Shown: piece by piece, positions 52,970 to 62,590 of the stretch | Numbering within the stretch: position 1 is the stretch's first letter | Layout of the letters: every line of letters starts with the position of its first letter | Source: Bombilactobacillus bombi | GTDB lineage: Bacteria; Bacillota; Bacilli; Lactobacillales; Lactobacillaceae | DNA: 64,000 nucleotides | Reading direction: 5' to 3' (one strand) | NCBI RefSeq assembly: GCF_964340835.1 | Contig: NZ_OZ204251.1 | The notes under the pieces: model-generated | Told to the model about the DNA's origin: nothing | Databases searched by the model: none | What the model saw: the letters and a program-made list of their open reading frames with translations, nothing else | Program-made: the position numbers and the translations under genes

Positions 52970-55816
52970 TTGAGTAAGCGAGATCCTTGGTGGGAACGTA
53001 TTTTTAAAAATTTCAAAAATCGTTTTTTAGACACTAGTGAACCTATCGGCGTTCACGCACAAAAGCAAAAGCACCCTAAGCAAAATCATTTTATTGACAA
53101 TAAACAACCACAGCCACAAAAATATGCTGTAGTTAATAAAGAAGATTTACCTACTACCCTAGCTGGCAAAATAAATCTAACCATTGGTGTTATCCGCAAA
53201 TTAATACTTTCAGCTATCGTTGGTTTTATTTTACTTATGGGGTTAGGCTTAGGTTTAGCAACCGGATATTTTTGCGCCATTATTAAACAAGAACCCATCC
53301 AAAGCAACACTAGTTTACGCAATCAAATTGAAAAAGTAGATCAATCAACTACTTTATATTTCGCACATAACGTTAAAATGGAACGAGTACCTAGTGACAT
53401 TAGACGCCAAAAAGTGGCTTTTAATCAAATATCTCCTAATCTTAAAAAAGCAGTCGTTGCTACTGAAGATGAGAACTTTTATCGACATCATGGGGTTGTG
53501 CCCAAATCAATCTTTCGTGCTATTATCTCAGAAATTACAGGGTTTGGTACCCAGACAGGTGGTTCGACTTTAACTCAGCAATTAGTTAAAATGCAGTTAT
53601 TATCTTCAGAAACTACTTGGAAGCGTAAAGCTACTGAAATTTTATTAGCTACTAGACTTGAAAAGCATTTTACTAAGGACCAAATTCTCGAATCTTATTT
53701 AAATGTTGCCCCTATGGGTCGGAATAATCGCGGTCAAAATATTGCTGGTGTCCAGACTGCTGCTCAAGGAATTTTTAACACTAATGCCAACAATCTTACC
53801 TTAGCCCAAGCTGCTTTTATCGCCGGTTTGCCTCAGAGCCCTTCTGTTTACACACCTTATGATGATGAAGGCCGGGTTAGCCCTAATATTGCTTTAGGAT
53901 TACGGCGCAAAAATGTAGTTTTGTTTAGAATGTATCGGAATAATGATATTACTAAATCTCAATACCAAGCTGCTAAAAAAGTCGACTTACGTTCGCAATT
54001 TGCTGCTCATCAACCTGCTCCCAAAACTAAAATTAAATATGGGTATCTTTATAACTTACTAACTGAGCAACTACAAACTCACCTTATCAAACAGTTAGCT
54101 AAAGAAGATAATGTCAAATATGCTGATGTTATTAAGGATAAAGATGTTTATCAAGCGTATAGTCAAAGAGCCAACCGACTAATGCGTGAACATGATTATC
54201 AAGTGCACTCAACAATTGATAAGAATATTTATGACAATATGCAAAGTGCCTTTCAGCAAAATGCTAACTTATTGGGAACAGTTCACCAATCTACTGCGAC
54301 CGATCCTAATACTGGCAAAATTGTTCAAGTCAAAGAACCTGTTCAAAACGGGAGTGTTTTGATTGATAATCATACTGGAGCTGTTTTAGGATTTGTTGGT
54401 GGGCAAGATTTTCAAGAAAATCAATTGAATCACGCTTTTGATACCCAGCGTTCGCCAGGGTCTTCTATCAAACCAATGTTAGTCTACGCTCCTGCTGTTG
54501 AGCAAGGACTTATCGGCAGCAAAACGATGTTGGCAGACTTTAAAGCTAAATTTAAAAAATACGCTCCTACAGATTTTGATAATACAATTGCTAACAAATT
54601 TGTTCCAGCAGATAAGGCTTTAGAACAGTCTCTAAATATTCCTGCGGTTAACTTGTATCGTCAGTTACAAAAAAGTACTAATCCTAAACCTTATATGGAT
54701 AAAATGGGGCTCAAGCTTAGCAATCAGGAATATCAAGAACTCGGAATTGCCTTAGGAGGAACACGGAATGGTTTTACTGTAACTCAAGCTGCCAGTGCCT
54801 TTTCGACTTTTGCCAATCAAGGCGTGCATGTTACTCCTTATTACATTGATAAGATTACTGATGTTAATCATCATGTCATTTATAAGCATCCAACCAAAAA
54901 GCAACGTGTCTTTCAACCAGGGACTTCATACATTATGCAAAAAATGATGCATTCTGTCATTACAGAAGGAACAGCTTCCTCTTTGACCTATCAATTAAAC
55001 TTTAATTACAAGAATACCTTTGGTAAAACCGGAACTTCAAATGACTTTCGTGATAATTGGTTTATTGGTAGTACACCTGGTGTCACTTTAGCTTCTTGGA
55101 TTGGTTATGATAACCTTTATGGCCACAATTATAATCTGGCTGATGATTCAACAGAAACCAACCAAAGTCTCTGGGCCAATCTCATAAATAGCGTTTATCA
55201 AGTAAACCCACAAATTTTGCAAGCTGATCAGAAAATGGCTCAACCTACTACTGTCAACGAGCAAAAAGTATTAACTGAAACGGGAACCTTACCAGGAAGT
55301 ACTGTTTATGAAGGTTATAAAACTTACCTATCTAGTCCTACTTCCACCAGTTTATTCTATAAAACACACGCCAAACCTTTAAGCAAACATTTTGGAATTG
55401 GCGGTAAGGATAGTAATTATAAGCTATTTTGGGATCATTATTTTGGTAAAATTAATGGTTATGGAGTCACTAACTACCTTAGCGATAAGACTAACAAATC
55501 CAGTCATCGCAATGGCATCGGTTATGGGCAATCATTTACGTCAAATTCGATATTTGGTAACTATTCAGGTACGGTTTGGGGTAACAATTCTCAAAGTAGT
55601 ACTAATAGTGAAAGCAATAATTCTTATACGAATTCAACAACTAGTGGATTCGGTGGAAATAATGGCAATGGCTATAACAACTACCCTTCAACTACCACAC
55701 CTAATACTCCTGCTGTTACCACACCCAATGGTGGCAATACTAGCGAAAACACTACAGCAACTGCCAACGAAAGTACTACTACAGCTACTGCTACCAGTGG
55801 CTCAACTGCTCCTTAG
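52970..55816 (+). CDS. class A penicillin-binding protein (PBP1A/2A-type)
   Basis: Bifunctional wall synthase of 948 aa. A basic cytoplasmic N-terminus is followed by one helix near residues 70-100. The GT51 domain has the catalytic Glu in ATEDENFYRHHGV near residue 165 and GGSTLTQQLVK near 200. The transpeptidase has SxxK in PGSSIKP near 497, SLN (SxN) near 550 and KTGTS near 686. The last 110 residues are Ser/Thr/Asn/Gly-rich repeats (NNSQSSTNSESNNSY and similar). The TTG start is supported by AGGTAGG upstream and by the fit of the N-terminus. Confidence 0.94.
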   Translation: MSKRDPWWERIFKNFKNRFLDTSEPIGVHAQKQKHPKQNHFIDNKQPQPQKYAVVNKEDLPTTLAGKINLTIGVIRKLILSAIVGFILLMGLGLGLATGYFCAIIKQEPIQSNTSLRNQIEKVDQSTTLYFAHNVKMERVPSDIRRQKVAFNQISPNLKKAVVATEDENFYRHHGVVPKSIFRAIISEITGFGTQTGGSTLTQQLVKMQLLSSETTWKRKATEILLATRLEKHFTKDQILESYLNVAPMGRNNRGQNIAGVQTAAQGIFNTNANNLTLAQAAFIAGLPQSPSVYTPYDDEGRVSPNIALGLRRKNVVLFRMYRNNDITKSQYQAAKKVDLRSQFAAHQPAPKTKIKYGYLYNLLTEQLQTHLIKQLAKEDNVKYADVIKDKDVYQAYSQRANRLMREHDYQVHSTIDKNIYDNMQSAFQQNANLLGTVHQSTATDPNTGKIVQVKEPVQNGSVLIDNHTGAVLGFVGGQDFQENQLNHAFDTQRSPGSSIKPMLVYAPAVEQGLIGSKTMLADFKAKFKKYAPTDFDNTIANKFVPADKALEQSLNIPAVNLYRQLQKSTNPKPYMDKMGLKLSNQEYQELGIALGGTRNGFTVTQAASAFSTFANQGVHVTPYYIDKITDVNHHVIYKHPTKKQRVFQPGTSYIMQKMMHSVITEGTASSLTYQLNFNYKNTFGKTGTSNDFRDNWFIGSTPGVTLASWIGYDNLYGHNYNLADDSTETNQSLWANLINSVYQVNPQILQADQKMAQPTTVNEQKVLTETGTLPGSTVYEGYKTYLSSPTSTSLFYKTHAKPLSKHFGIGGKDSNYKLFWDHYFGKINGYGVTNYLSDKTNKSSHRNGIGYGQSFTSNSIFGNYSGTVWGNNSQSSTNSESNNSYTNSTTSGFGGNNGNGYNNYPSTTTPNTPAVTTPNGGNTSENTTATANESTTTATATSGSTAP

Positions 55817-55825
55817 ATTAAGACA

Positions 55826-55866
55826 AAAAAAGACAATGCATGAATTTTGACAGGCATTGTCTTTTT
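55826..55866. terminator. bidirectional terminator between PBP gene and ccpA
   Basis: AAAAAGACAATGC / GCATTGTCTTTTT with A- and T-runs on both sides, between convergent genes. Confidence 0.88.
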
Positions 55867-55873
55867 ATTTGTC

Positions 55874-56884
55874 TTAATTTTTAGTAGTACCGCGCTTAAT
55901 TAAGCTATAAGGTAAGCGAATGGTTTTATCTTGAATATTTTCATCGTTCATCAATTTAGTTAACATCCGCATAGCCACTGCTCCAATATCATATAAAGGC
56001 TGCGCAATTGAAGTCATTTGCGGGCGTGTTACATCACATAAGATGGTATTGCTGCCAGTAACTAATTCAAAATCTTCTGGGATTCTCACTCCAGCATCTA
56101 AAGCAGCGTTTAAAACACCAGCAGCTAACAAATCATTAGAAACATAGGCTGCAGTAGCGCCACTATCATGAATTGCATCCCAAGCAGCAGCACCTGCTGT
56201 CAAGTTATAAACAGTTTCAAAAACATTAGCTGAAGAATATTTCAGCCCTGCTTGTTCTAATGCTTGTTGATAACCCTTGAGTCGGTATTTACTATTAATA
56301 GGGCTATCTAAGTTACCAGTAACCATGGCAATTTTTTGATTGCCAGAATCAATTAACAGCTTAATGACATCCCGTACTGCAGTTACATAATCAATATTGA
56401 CACTGGCAAATTCACCATCAGGATCAATGGCACCAGCAAAAACAATCGGAACTCTGGAATTGGACATTTCTTTGTAAAGAACATTGGAAACATCTTCACC
56501 CATATATATAATACCGTCAACTTGTTTAGCTAATAAATCATTAAAAAGTTGTTGTTCGCTACCAATACCATTTTTTAAACTAGTTAAAATAATATTGTAT
56601 TTATACATGGAAGCAACATCATCAATTCCTTTAGCTAAATTAGCATATAACAAATCAGTCATACTTGGCAAAATAACACCAATAGTAGTACTCTTCTTAC
56701 TTGCTAATCCTCGCGCTACTGCATTAGGACGATAATGTAATTTATCAATAACTTCCATAACTTTCTTTCGCGTTGTTTCCTTGACATTATTGTTACCGTT
56801 CACAACACGAGAAACCGTTGCCATTGACACACCTGCTTGGCGAGCAACGTCGGTAATAGTGATTTCCTTGTCTGATTTATTCAT
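55874..56884 (-). CDS. ccpA: catabolite control protein A (LacI family)
   Basis: Master carbon-catabolite regulator of 336 aa, standard length. It binds cre sites together with HPr phosphorylated at Ser46. The LacI HTH ITITDVARQAGVSMATVSRVVNG and hinge YRPNAVARGLASKKSTTIGVI are at the N-terminus. The periplasmic-binding-like core follows, with DGIIYMGEDVS and VTRPQMTSIAQPLYDIGAVAMRML. It is divergent from pepQ, the common arrangement in lactobacilli; a cre-like site lies between them. Confidence 0.95.
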   Translation of the reverse strand: MNKSDKEITITDVARQAGVSMATVSRVVNGNNNVKETTRKKVMEVIDKLHYRPNAVARGLASKKSTTIGVILPSMTDLLYANLAKGIDDVASMYKYNIILTSLKNGIGSEQQLFNDLLAKQVDGIIYMGEDVSNVLYKEMSNSRVPIVFAGAIDPDGEFASVNIDYVTAVRDVIKLLIDSGNQKIAMVTGNLDSPINSKYRLKGYQQALEQAGLKYSSANVFETVYNLTAGAAAWDAIHDSGATAAYVSNDLLAAGVLNAALDAGVRIPEDFELVTGSNTILCDVTRPQMTSIAQPLYDIGAVAMRMLTKLMNDENIQDKTIRLPYSLIKRGTTKN

Positions 56885-56966
56885 AAAAACTACCTCGATT
56901 TACATTTTCTGAAAACTACTCTTTTCAAAGATTTTCATAACTAATTTATCAAAAAACAGAAACAAT

Positions 56967-56980
56967 TGCAAGCGCTTCAG
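56967..56980. promoter_or_regulatory. cre-like site in the ccpA-pepQ region
   Basis: TGCAAGCGCTTCAG contains the palindromic cre core AAGCGCTT and a good left half; the right half is imperfect against TGAAAGCGCTTTCA. It lies 83 bp before ccpA, consistent with autoregulation. Confidence 0.65.
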
Positions 56981-57045
56981 GCTTTCAATGATAATTTTAT
57001 TGTAAAAGTGCTATAATTTTAGTAAGAAATTAGGAGGTCTTGTGT

Positions 57046-58149
57046 ATGAATCATTTACAGAATTTACAAAAATGGGTTGCTGATTCTCATTATGATGTTG
57101 CTTATATTAGTAATCCCGTTGATATCATGTATTTTACTGGATTTAGCAGCGATCCTGAAGAAAGAGTATTAGCCTTATTTGTTTTCCCTGAAGCTGAACC
57201 ATTTTTATTTACCCCACAACTAGAAGTGGAAGCGGCTAAAAAGGCTGGTTGGAGCCATGATGTTTATGGTTATTTAGATCATGAAGATCCCTTTGCAATT
57301 ATTGCTAGCCACATTAAAGAACGCACAAATAATACTAGCAAATGGGCGATTGAAAAAGCTGACCTGCCCTATCAACGTTATGAAGCTATTCAAAAGCAAT
57401 TTCCTAATGCAACTTTCCCTGGCAATGCTTCGGAATTTTTAGATCAATTAAAATTATTTAAGACACCTGATGAAATTGCTATTATGAAAGAAGCTGGTGA
57501 ACAAGCTGACTATGCATTCAAGCTAGGCTTTGAGGCTTTGTCAACAGCTAGAACCGAACAACAAGTAGTAGCTGAAATTGAATATGGCTTAATGAAAAAA
57601 GGTGTTATGCATACTAGCTTTGATACTATCGTCCAATCTGGAGTGAATGCTGCTGATCCTCATGGTGGCCCTGAAAAAACTCAGATTCAAGCTAATGCTT
57701 TAACCCTTTTTGATTTAGGAACAGTGAACAAAGGCTATATGAGTGATGCTTCACGGACAGTGGCCTTTGGTGAGCCTACTGATAAGCAAAAAGATATCTA
57801 TAATGTTTGTTTAGAGGCTCAATTAGCAGCTATGGATGCTGCCAAGCCAGGAATTACTGCAGCAGAATTAGATGCAGTCGCACGTAAAATTATTACAGAT
57901 GCTGGATACGGTGAATATTTCATTCATCGCTTAGGACATGGTATTGGTACTTCTACTCATGAATTTCCTTCAATTATGGAAGGCAATGATATGGTTCTTA
58001 AACCTGGTATGTGCTTCTCCATTGAACCGGGAATTTATATCCAAGGTGTAGCAGGCGTGAGAATTGAAGACTGTATTTATCTCACTGAAGATGGTAATGA
58101 ACCATTTACCCATACCACAAAAGAATTACAAATTTTACCAATTAAATAA
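57046..58149 (+). CDS. pepQ: Xaa-Pro dipeptidase
   Basis: Cytoplasmic M24 metallopeptidase of 367 aa that releases proline from X-Pro dipeptides. Metal ligands appear in order: LFDLGTVNKGYMSDASRT (Asp, Asp) near residue 225, HRLGHGIGTSTHE (His) near 305, SIEPGIY (Glu) near 330, and VRIEDCIYL (Glu) near 345. The creatinase-like N-terminal domain is complete. The ATG at 57046 follows TAGGAGG; TATAAT lies at 57012-57017. Divergent from ccpA and probably under its control. Confidence 0.95.
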   Translation: MNHLQNLQKWVADSHYDVAYISNPVDIMYFTGFSSDPEERVLALFVFPEAEPFLFTPQLEVEAAKKAGWSHDVYGYLDHEDPFAIIASHIKERTNNTSKWAIEKADLPYQRYEAIQKQFPNATFPGNASEFLDQLKLFKTPDEIAIMKEAGEQADYAFKLGFEALSTARTEQQVVAEIEYGLMKKGVMHTSFDTIVQSGVNAADPHGGPEKTQIQANALTLFDLGTVNKGYMSDASRTVAFGEPTDKQKDIYNVCLEAQLAAMDAAKPGITAAELDAVARKIITDAGYGEYFIHRLGHGIGTSTHEFPSIMEGNDMVLKPGMCFSIEPGIYIQGVAGVRIEDCIYLTEDGNEPFTHTTKELQILPIK

Positions 58150-58157
58150 CTTGTAAT

Positions 58158-58192
58158 AAAAAACGGTCGCTATTAAGCAATCGTTTTTTTGA
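58158..58192 (+). terminator. terminator of pepQ
   Basis: AAAACGGTCGC-(TATTAA)-GCAATCGTTTT with one mismatch, then a T-run, 10 bp after the stop codon. Confidence 0.7.
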
Positions 58193-58359
58193 TAAGCTTA
58201 TAGATATATTGATTTATAACATAATAAAAGTTATTTTATTATTAAAATTTATTTTACAAATGAGTCATTTAAACCATTACTATTTTTAGATATCATCAGC
58301 ATTAAAATATCCCAAAAATAATTTACTAAAATTCTCTTGTGCTTACTTAATATTGTTAA

Positions 58360-59008
58360 TCACTGACTAATTGTTTTTACTGAATTAATATCACTTTGCT
58401 GATTAATCCAATCATACAAAATAATTAAAGAGATCATCGACAAAATGGTCAAAATCATGATAATAGACTTGCCGTGCGCTCTGTTTGTAAAAAAGTTAAG
58501 CCAGTTTTGAGCGTTATCAGCCACAATTATAATTATTACAAAAGCTAGCACTTTATTACGAAAAATTGGGACTGCTAAACTTCCTAAAGTTCCTGCAATG
58601 ATTCCCACACAAAATTCTAAAAATAATTGTTGCCAAAAACTCAGTGCATCATTCTTTAATAACAAAAATTGCCACTTACCAAAAAAAGAATTAAATAAAA
58701 CATTTAATAAACCCATCTCTATTAAATACATAATTGTTCCCATAATTTTCACTAATAAGAATCGACTGGGTATAAAAATGACGGGTAAGGCCGCATTGCA
58801 AACTCCATTTAAAAAAGGAATCCTCAAAAAAATAGAAACTATAAATCAAGGCAAAAACCAAATAAGTTGTCATATTAAACGTTTGTGGCATAGAAATGCC
58901 AAAAATTTCCCGTAAGAAAATTTCTCTTATAATTAAAAGAAAGGGTATTCCTAAGATACTGGCTAATAAATAGAATAAACATCGTCTTCGCCAAAAGTTA
59001 ATTTTCAT
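58360..59008 (-). pseudogene. ABC permease-like membrane protein, frameshifted
   Basis: Two overlapping frames together make one membrane protein of about 210 aa. The first (from an ATG at 59008, with CGGAG upstream) runs through FKWSLQCGLTRHFYTQS; the second continues with RFLLVKIMGTIMYLIEMGLL to the stop at 58360. The shift lies near 58760-58790. The intact relatives upstream (59085-59792 and 60648-61265) have the same SLQYG(L/I)(T/S)R motif, followed by a continuous frame. Either a one-base indel has inactivated the gene or the base count is wrong in the sequence. It is the last member of the YtrA-type ABC operon. Confidence 0.8.
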
Positions 59009-59084
59009 TTTATTTCTCCGATTTTAATTAGATTATTATTCATGATGAAACCCGTAATCGTTAATCTGTCACTATCATGAATAT

Positions 59085-59792
59085 TTATTTAGGCAAAATA
59101 CGCAACTTATTTAATAAATAAAGACAACTAAGTAAGATTAAGATGATAATTCCCAAGAAGATCCCGCTTTGTGTCATACTCTGAATGATAGTACCCATAA
59201 AATTGCTAATATTATGACTGATAGATTGAGGAATAACAGCTAAAAATAATCCTTTGCCAGTACCAGTAATAGAAATTAGCAGTAAAGCTAATATGGAATT
59301 GCCGATTACATTAAAACGCATAATCACCACTGCTAAAAGTAAACCCACACTATTTATTAATAATAATAACCAAAATACTAACCAGATTTGCTGTCCGATA
59401 TTTAACGAAAAATCATTTAAAATCAACAATTCAAAATTTATCGACGGCACTATTTTCAGTGAGTTAATGCATAACACTGCCATCATTGAAATTGGTAACA
59501 ATATCACAGCTATTAGCCCACTTAATAAAGCCATTACTACTGTATACATATTGCGGGTTAGTCCATACTGCAAACTCAGAGGAAATAACTGTTTATCTAA
59601 CCAAATTACTATCAAAACAGAAAATGTCAATGTTATATACGTCATATTGAAAATAATCGGTTGATCGTTCGTTTCCCAAATTTTTAAGATATTTCCCAGA
59701 ATGATGACAAAAAATAAAAAAGTAACGTAAATGGCTAAACCAGTAGTCAAAAATAGCTGTAAAGCATACTTAAATAGTCCTTTAGCTTTCAT
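59085..59792 (-). CDS. ABC transporter permease-like membrane protein
   Basis: Six-helix membrane protein of 235 aa without large extracellular domains. The motif FPLSLQYGLTRNMYT near residue 70 is shared with two neighbours and marks this permease type. It overlaps the ATPase gene by 11 bp, so it is its likely partner. YtrC/YtrD-like and bacteriocin-export permeases have similar form. Substrate unknown. Confidence 0.8.
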   Translation of the reverse strand: MKAKGLFKYALQLFLTTGLAIYVTFLFFVIILGNILKIWETNDQPIIFNMTYITLTFSVLIVIWLDKQLFPLSLQYGLTRNMYTVVMALLSGLIAVILLPISMMAVLCINSLKIVPSINFELLILNDFSLNIGQQIWLVFWLLLLINSVGLLLAVVIMRFNVIGNSILALLLISITGTGKGLFLAVIPQSISHNISNFMGTIIQSMTQSGIFLGIIILILLSCLYLLNKLRILPK

Positions 59793-60642
59793 AATTATGC
59801 CTTTCTTTAGTTAATCGTATAAAGCAAGTTTGTAAATCAACATTATTGACTTCAATTTCTTCAGGAAAAGTAGATAACTGCAAATTTTGCACATAAACTG
59901 AAGTTGTATTGGCAAAATCTTGACTTTCTAAAACCTTTTGATCAACTAATAGAGATTGCACTAGGTCTTTAGGTCCTTGCACTAATTTCACTGATTGTGT
60001 AATTTCATCAATATCTCCTTGGGCAATAATTTTTCCTTGCTTTAAAATAATCGCTTTTTCTAAAATTTGCTCAATTTCCCCAATAATATGAGTAGCAATT
60101 ACAAAAGTTCGCGGTTGGTGGTCATAGGCTTGTAACAACGCTTGGTAAAAAGTTTCTCGATTAGCGGCATCCAGTCCTAAAATCGGTTCATCTAAAAAGA
60201 TATAGTCACAAGGTACACATAAAGCGGTCAACATTTTAGCAATTGTCCGATAACCCGTCGATAAGTTCCGCAATTTTTTACTAGGATCCAAATTAAACTG
60301 TTGTGCAAAATCGGTTGCTAAATCCCAATCAAACTGTCTATAAAAAGCAGCAGACATTTTCCATAGCTGTTGCACTTTGAAATTCTGGGGATATAAATTA
60401 TTCTCACTCATTAAAAAGATATGATTTAAAGCAGTATCATTATTGGTAACTAATTGTCCATCCAACAAAACTTCACCAGTAGTAGCAAAAATTCGATTAC
60501 TGATAATATTAAGTAAGGTACTTTTACCAACCCCATTACGTCCTAATAAGCCATAGATTGTTTGTTCTTGCAATTTAAAATTCAAATCTGTAAATACACG
60601 TTGTTTGTATTGCTTGCTTAAATTTTTAATTTGTAGAACCAT
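59782..60642 (-). CDS. ABC transporter ATP-binding protein (YtrB-like)
   Basis: ATPase of 286 aa. Walker A is GLLGRNGVGKSTLLNII near residue 35. The signature is degenerate: LRNLSTGYRTIAKML near 130 (LSTGY for LSGGQ). Walker B is YIFLDEPILGLDA near 150, and the switch His is in FVIATHIIGEIEQ near 185. The LSTGY variant is common in YtrB-type ATPases of Firmicutes. It starts 5 bp after the first permease gene and has a GAAGGAG site. Confidence 0.9.
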   Translation of the reverse strand: MVLQIKNLSKQYKQRVFTDLNFKLQEQTIYGLLGRNGVGKSTLLNIISNRIFATTGEVLLDGQLVTNNDTALNHIFLMSENNLYPQNFKVQQLWKMSAAFYRQFDWDLATDFAQQFNLDPSKKLRNLSTGYRTIAKMLTALCVPCDYIFLDEPILGLDAANRETFYQALLQAYDHQPRTFVIATHIIGEIEQILEKAIILKQGKIIAQGDIDEITQSVKLVQGPKDLVQSLLVDQKVLESQDFANTTSVYVQNLQLSTFPEEIEVNNVDLQTCFIRLTKERHNYES

Positions 60643-60647
60643 AATTA

Positions 60648-61265
60648 TTACTCCTTCACGTCGAATACTTTAACTGCTTTTAAATCCCGTGTGTTATTAA
60701 AATAAAACAAAAGAAATATTTCCAATATAGTTAACCCAACTACTAAAATTCTTATAATCCAACTAGTTAAGCCACTATAAAATATGATAATTAGAAATCC
60801 AGTTCCCAAAATGATATTCAGTATGGCAAAATAGCCATTAAATAAAGTAATTAACAAGTAACTCGAAAAACTAACTAAGATAATAAGTAATATCATTAGC
60901 CACCAATCAGCCAAATTAGTAACCATAAAACTGGAAAGACTTTTTAGTTGATAATGAAAAGGGCGAGTTAGAAAAGTTGTAACTAGCAACATAAAATAAT
61001 AAAACGATGCAAAACTACAAATTCCTGCCAAGCTAATGAGAGTATACGTTGAACGTGAAATGCCATATTGTAAAGATAATTTAAAATTATCTATATCATT
61101 AGCACCTAAGATGCTAGCAGGAAAGACTACTAAAAGATAATAACTATAAGTATTGTGATCATAATTAAAAATACTTAATAATAAGACCAGCAATACTGAA
61201 ACAATTGCCCATAGAAAAGATTGTTTGGTTTCATATTTTAGTAACTCCCTATATTTGACAGACAT
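60648..61265 (-). CDS. ABC transporter permease-like membrane protein
   Basis: Six-helix membrane protein of 205 aa, second gene of the operon. It contains FKLSLQYGISRSTYTLISLAG near residue 62, the motif shared by the other two permeases of the locus. The AAGGATGG site precedes the ATG, 14 bp after the GntR gene. It may pair with the second permease to form the channel; substrate unknown. Confidence 0.8.
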   Translation of the reverse strand: MSVKYRELLKYETKQSFLWAIVSVLLVLLLSIFNYDHNTYSYYLLVVFPASILGANDIDNFKLSLQYGISRSTYTLISLAGICSFASFYYFMLLVTTFLTRPFHYQLKSLSSFMVTNLADWWLMILLIILVSFSSYLLITLFNGYFAILNIILGTGFLIIIFYSGLTSWIIRILVVGLTILEIFLLFYFNNTRDLKAVKVFDVKE

Positions 61266-61279
61266 TCAGCTAACCATCC

Positions 61280-61651
61280 TTACCTATGATATTGATTTTC
61301 AATGAGTTTAATTAGTTCTGATTGTGTAATATTTAATTGTTGAGCTTCTTGGACAATTTTGCTTACTTCTTGATTTAAGAATTGTTGTTTCTTAGCCTGT
61401 AAAACCTTTTGGTGGGCTCCAATTTTAACAAACATCCCTAAGCCTCGCCGTTTTTCTAATAAGCCTTCATCTACTAACAAGTTCATACCCTTTAAGACAG
61501 TAGCAGGATTAATCTGATAAGCCTGCGAGACTTCTGTTGTAGAGGGAACTTGCATACCTTCAGCAAAAGTACCCTCCCCAATAGCTGTGCGTAATTCTTG
61601 CGCTATTTGTTGATAAATTGGCATTGTAGAGTCATTTAAATTCAAGTGCAC
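61280..61651 (-). CDS. GntR-family regulator, YtrA subfamily
   Basis: DNA-binding repressor of 123 aa. The winged HTH is IYQQIAQELRTAIGEGTFAEGMQVPSTTEVSQAYQINPATVLKGMNLLVDEGLLEKRRGLGMFV, followed by only about 45 residues of helix, as in the YtrA group; there is no large effector domain. YtrA regulators repress the ABC operon they head and respond to cell-wall antibiotics in Bacillus; whether that holds here is inference. GTG start with AAGGTGAT upstream. Confidence 0.9.
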   Translation of the reverse strand: MHLNLNDSTMPIYQQIAQELRTAIGEGTFAEGMQVPSTTEVSQAYQINPATVLKGMNLLVDEGLLEKRRGLGMFVKIGAHQKVLQAKKQQFLNQEVSKIVQEAQQLNITQSELIKLIENQYHR

Positions 61652-61742
61652 AGCATCACCTTCCTGTTGGTTGGTTAATTACTTATGTAACTAACTATAA
61701 TTATAATCTTAATATTTGTCAATTAATATTTTTATCAAAGTA

Positions 61743-61772
61743 CAAAAAAAGAGTGGTACAAAACCACTCTTA
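61743..61772 (-). terminator. terminator after the YtxH-like gene
   Basis: On the minus strand AAGAGTGGT-(TTTGT)-ACCACTCTT is followed by six or more T. Confidence 0.85.
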
Positions 61773-61781
61773 ATAAATAAA

Positions 61782-62057
61782 TTATTTGTCTAACTGAATT
61801 TTATCGGCATCCAATTTGATATCATCAAAGTTAGTATCTATTTCAGCTGAATTATCAGTATCTAATGCTTGCTGCAACTTGGCAGTATCATCTTTAAAGG
61901 CTTGCTCCATCTTTTGTTTATTAATCTTTGGCATCTGCTCAAACTTATCAGTTACAAAACTAATTAGTTCATCTTTATGTGCAGAATACTTGTTCATAGC
62001 CCAGTAAGACAAAGCTGCTCCCATTAAAGCGCCAATTGCAAATTTTGTTTTTGACAT
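61782..62057 (-). CDS. YtxH-like small membrane-anchored protein
   Basis: Protein of 91 aa with one N-terminal hydrophobic segment (FAIGALMGAALSYWAM) and an acidic, helical remainder (KMEQAFKDDTAKLQQALDTD...). It resembles short YtxH-domain proteins in layout, but the match is weak. It starts 20 bp after the DUF948 gene, a common pairing in lactobacilli. Probably membrane- or wall-associated; function unknown. Confidence 0.75.
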   Translation of the reverse strand: MSKTKFAIGALMGAALSYWAMNKYSAHKDELISFVTDKFEQMPKINKQKMEQAFKDDTAKLQQALDTDNSAEIDTNFDDIKLDADKIQLDK

Positions 62058-62077
62058 ATTATCGCTTCTTCACTAAA

Positions 62078-62482
62078 TTATTTTTTCTTCCGAAAGATTT
62101 TCCAAGCCTTTTTGGCAACTTTATTAGCTAACCAAGGTGATACTCGACAACTTTTAGCAGTTTTAGGCTCATTAGTTTTGGCACTAACTCTTTCCAAGCT
62201 GTTACCAAAGTTTTCTAATGATTGAAAGAATGGATTTAACTTACCCACTTTACCGTTCACATCAGCCATTAAATCATTAACTTTTGCGGTTAAGTCATTG
62301 CCTTGATGGGCAATCTTATCAAAATCAATTGTTAATGTCTTCACTGTCTTAGTTGTTTCTTCTACAGTTGCTTGGAGCTTCTTTAATACTTTAGCCAACT
62401 GAAAAAGCATCATCCCTAAGTAAACTACTAAAATTACAAATGCAATGGCTGCAATTAATGCGGCTATTTGACCCATTGTCAT
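62078..62482 (-). CDS. DUF948 membrane-anchored protein
   Basis: Protein of 134 aa. An N-terminal helix (AALIAAIAFVILVVYLGMML) is followed by a long coiled-coil (LKKLQATVEETTKTVKTLTIDFDKIAHQGNDLTAKVNDLMADVNGKV), typical of DUF948, and a basic end (ANKVAKKAWKIFRKKK). Function not known; likely an envelope or stress protein. The ATG follows GGAGGAAG. Upstream of the YtxH-like gene. Confidence 0.88.
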   Translation of the reverse strand: MTMGQIAALIAAIAFVILVVYLGMMLFQLAKVLKKLQATVEETTKTVKTLTIDFDKIAHQGNDLTAKVNDLMADVNGKVGKLNPFFQSLENFGNSLERVSAKTNEPKTAKSCRVSPWLANKVAKKAWKIFRKKK

Positions 62483-62590
62483 ATGTCTTCCTCCTCATTT
62501 TGTCATCATTTAAATTTTATCATCATTTCATGACAACAGCAATCAGAGAGGTTATACTTTAAAGTAGAAATTAACTTAGGGAGTGGAAAA

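Noticed and set aside
55392..55850. 152 aa frame overlapping the end of the PBP gene
   Set aside because: It is an alternative frame of the low-complexity tail, without a start signal.
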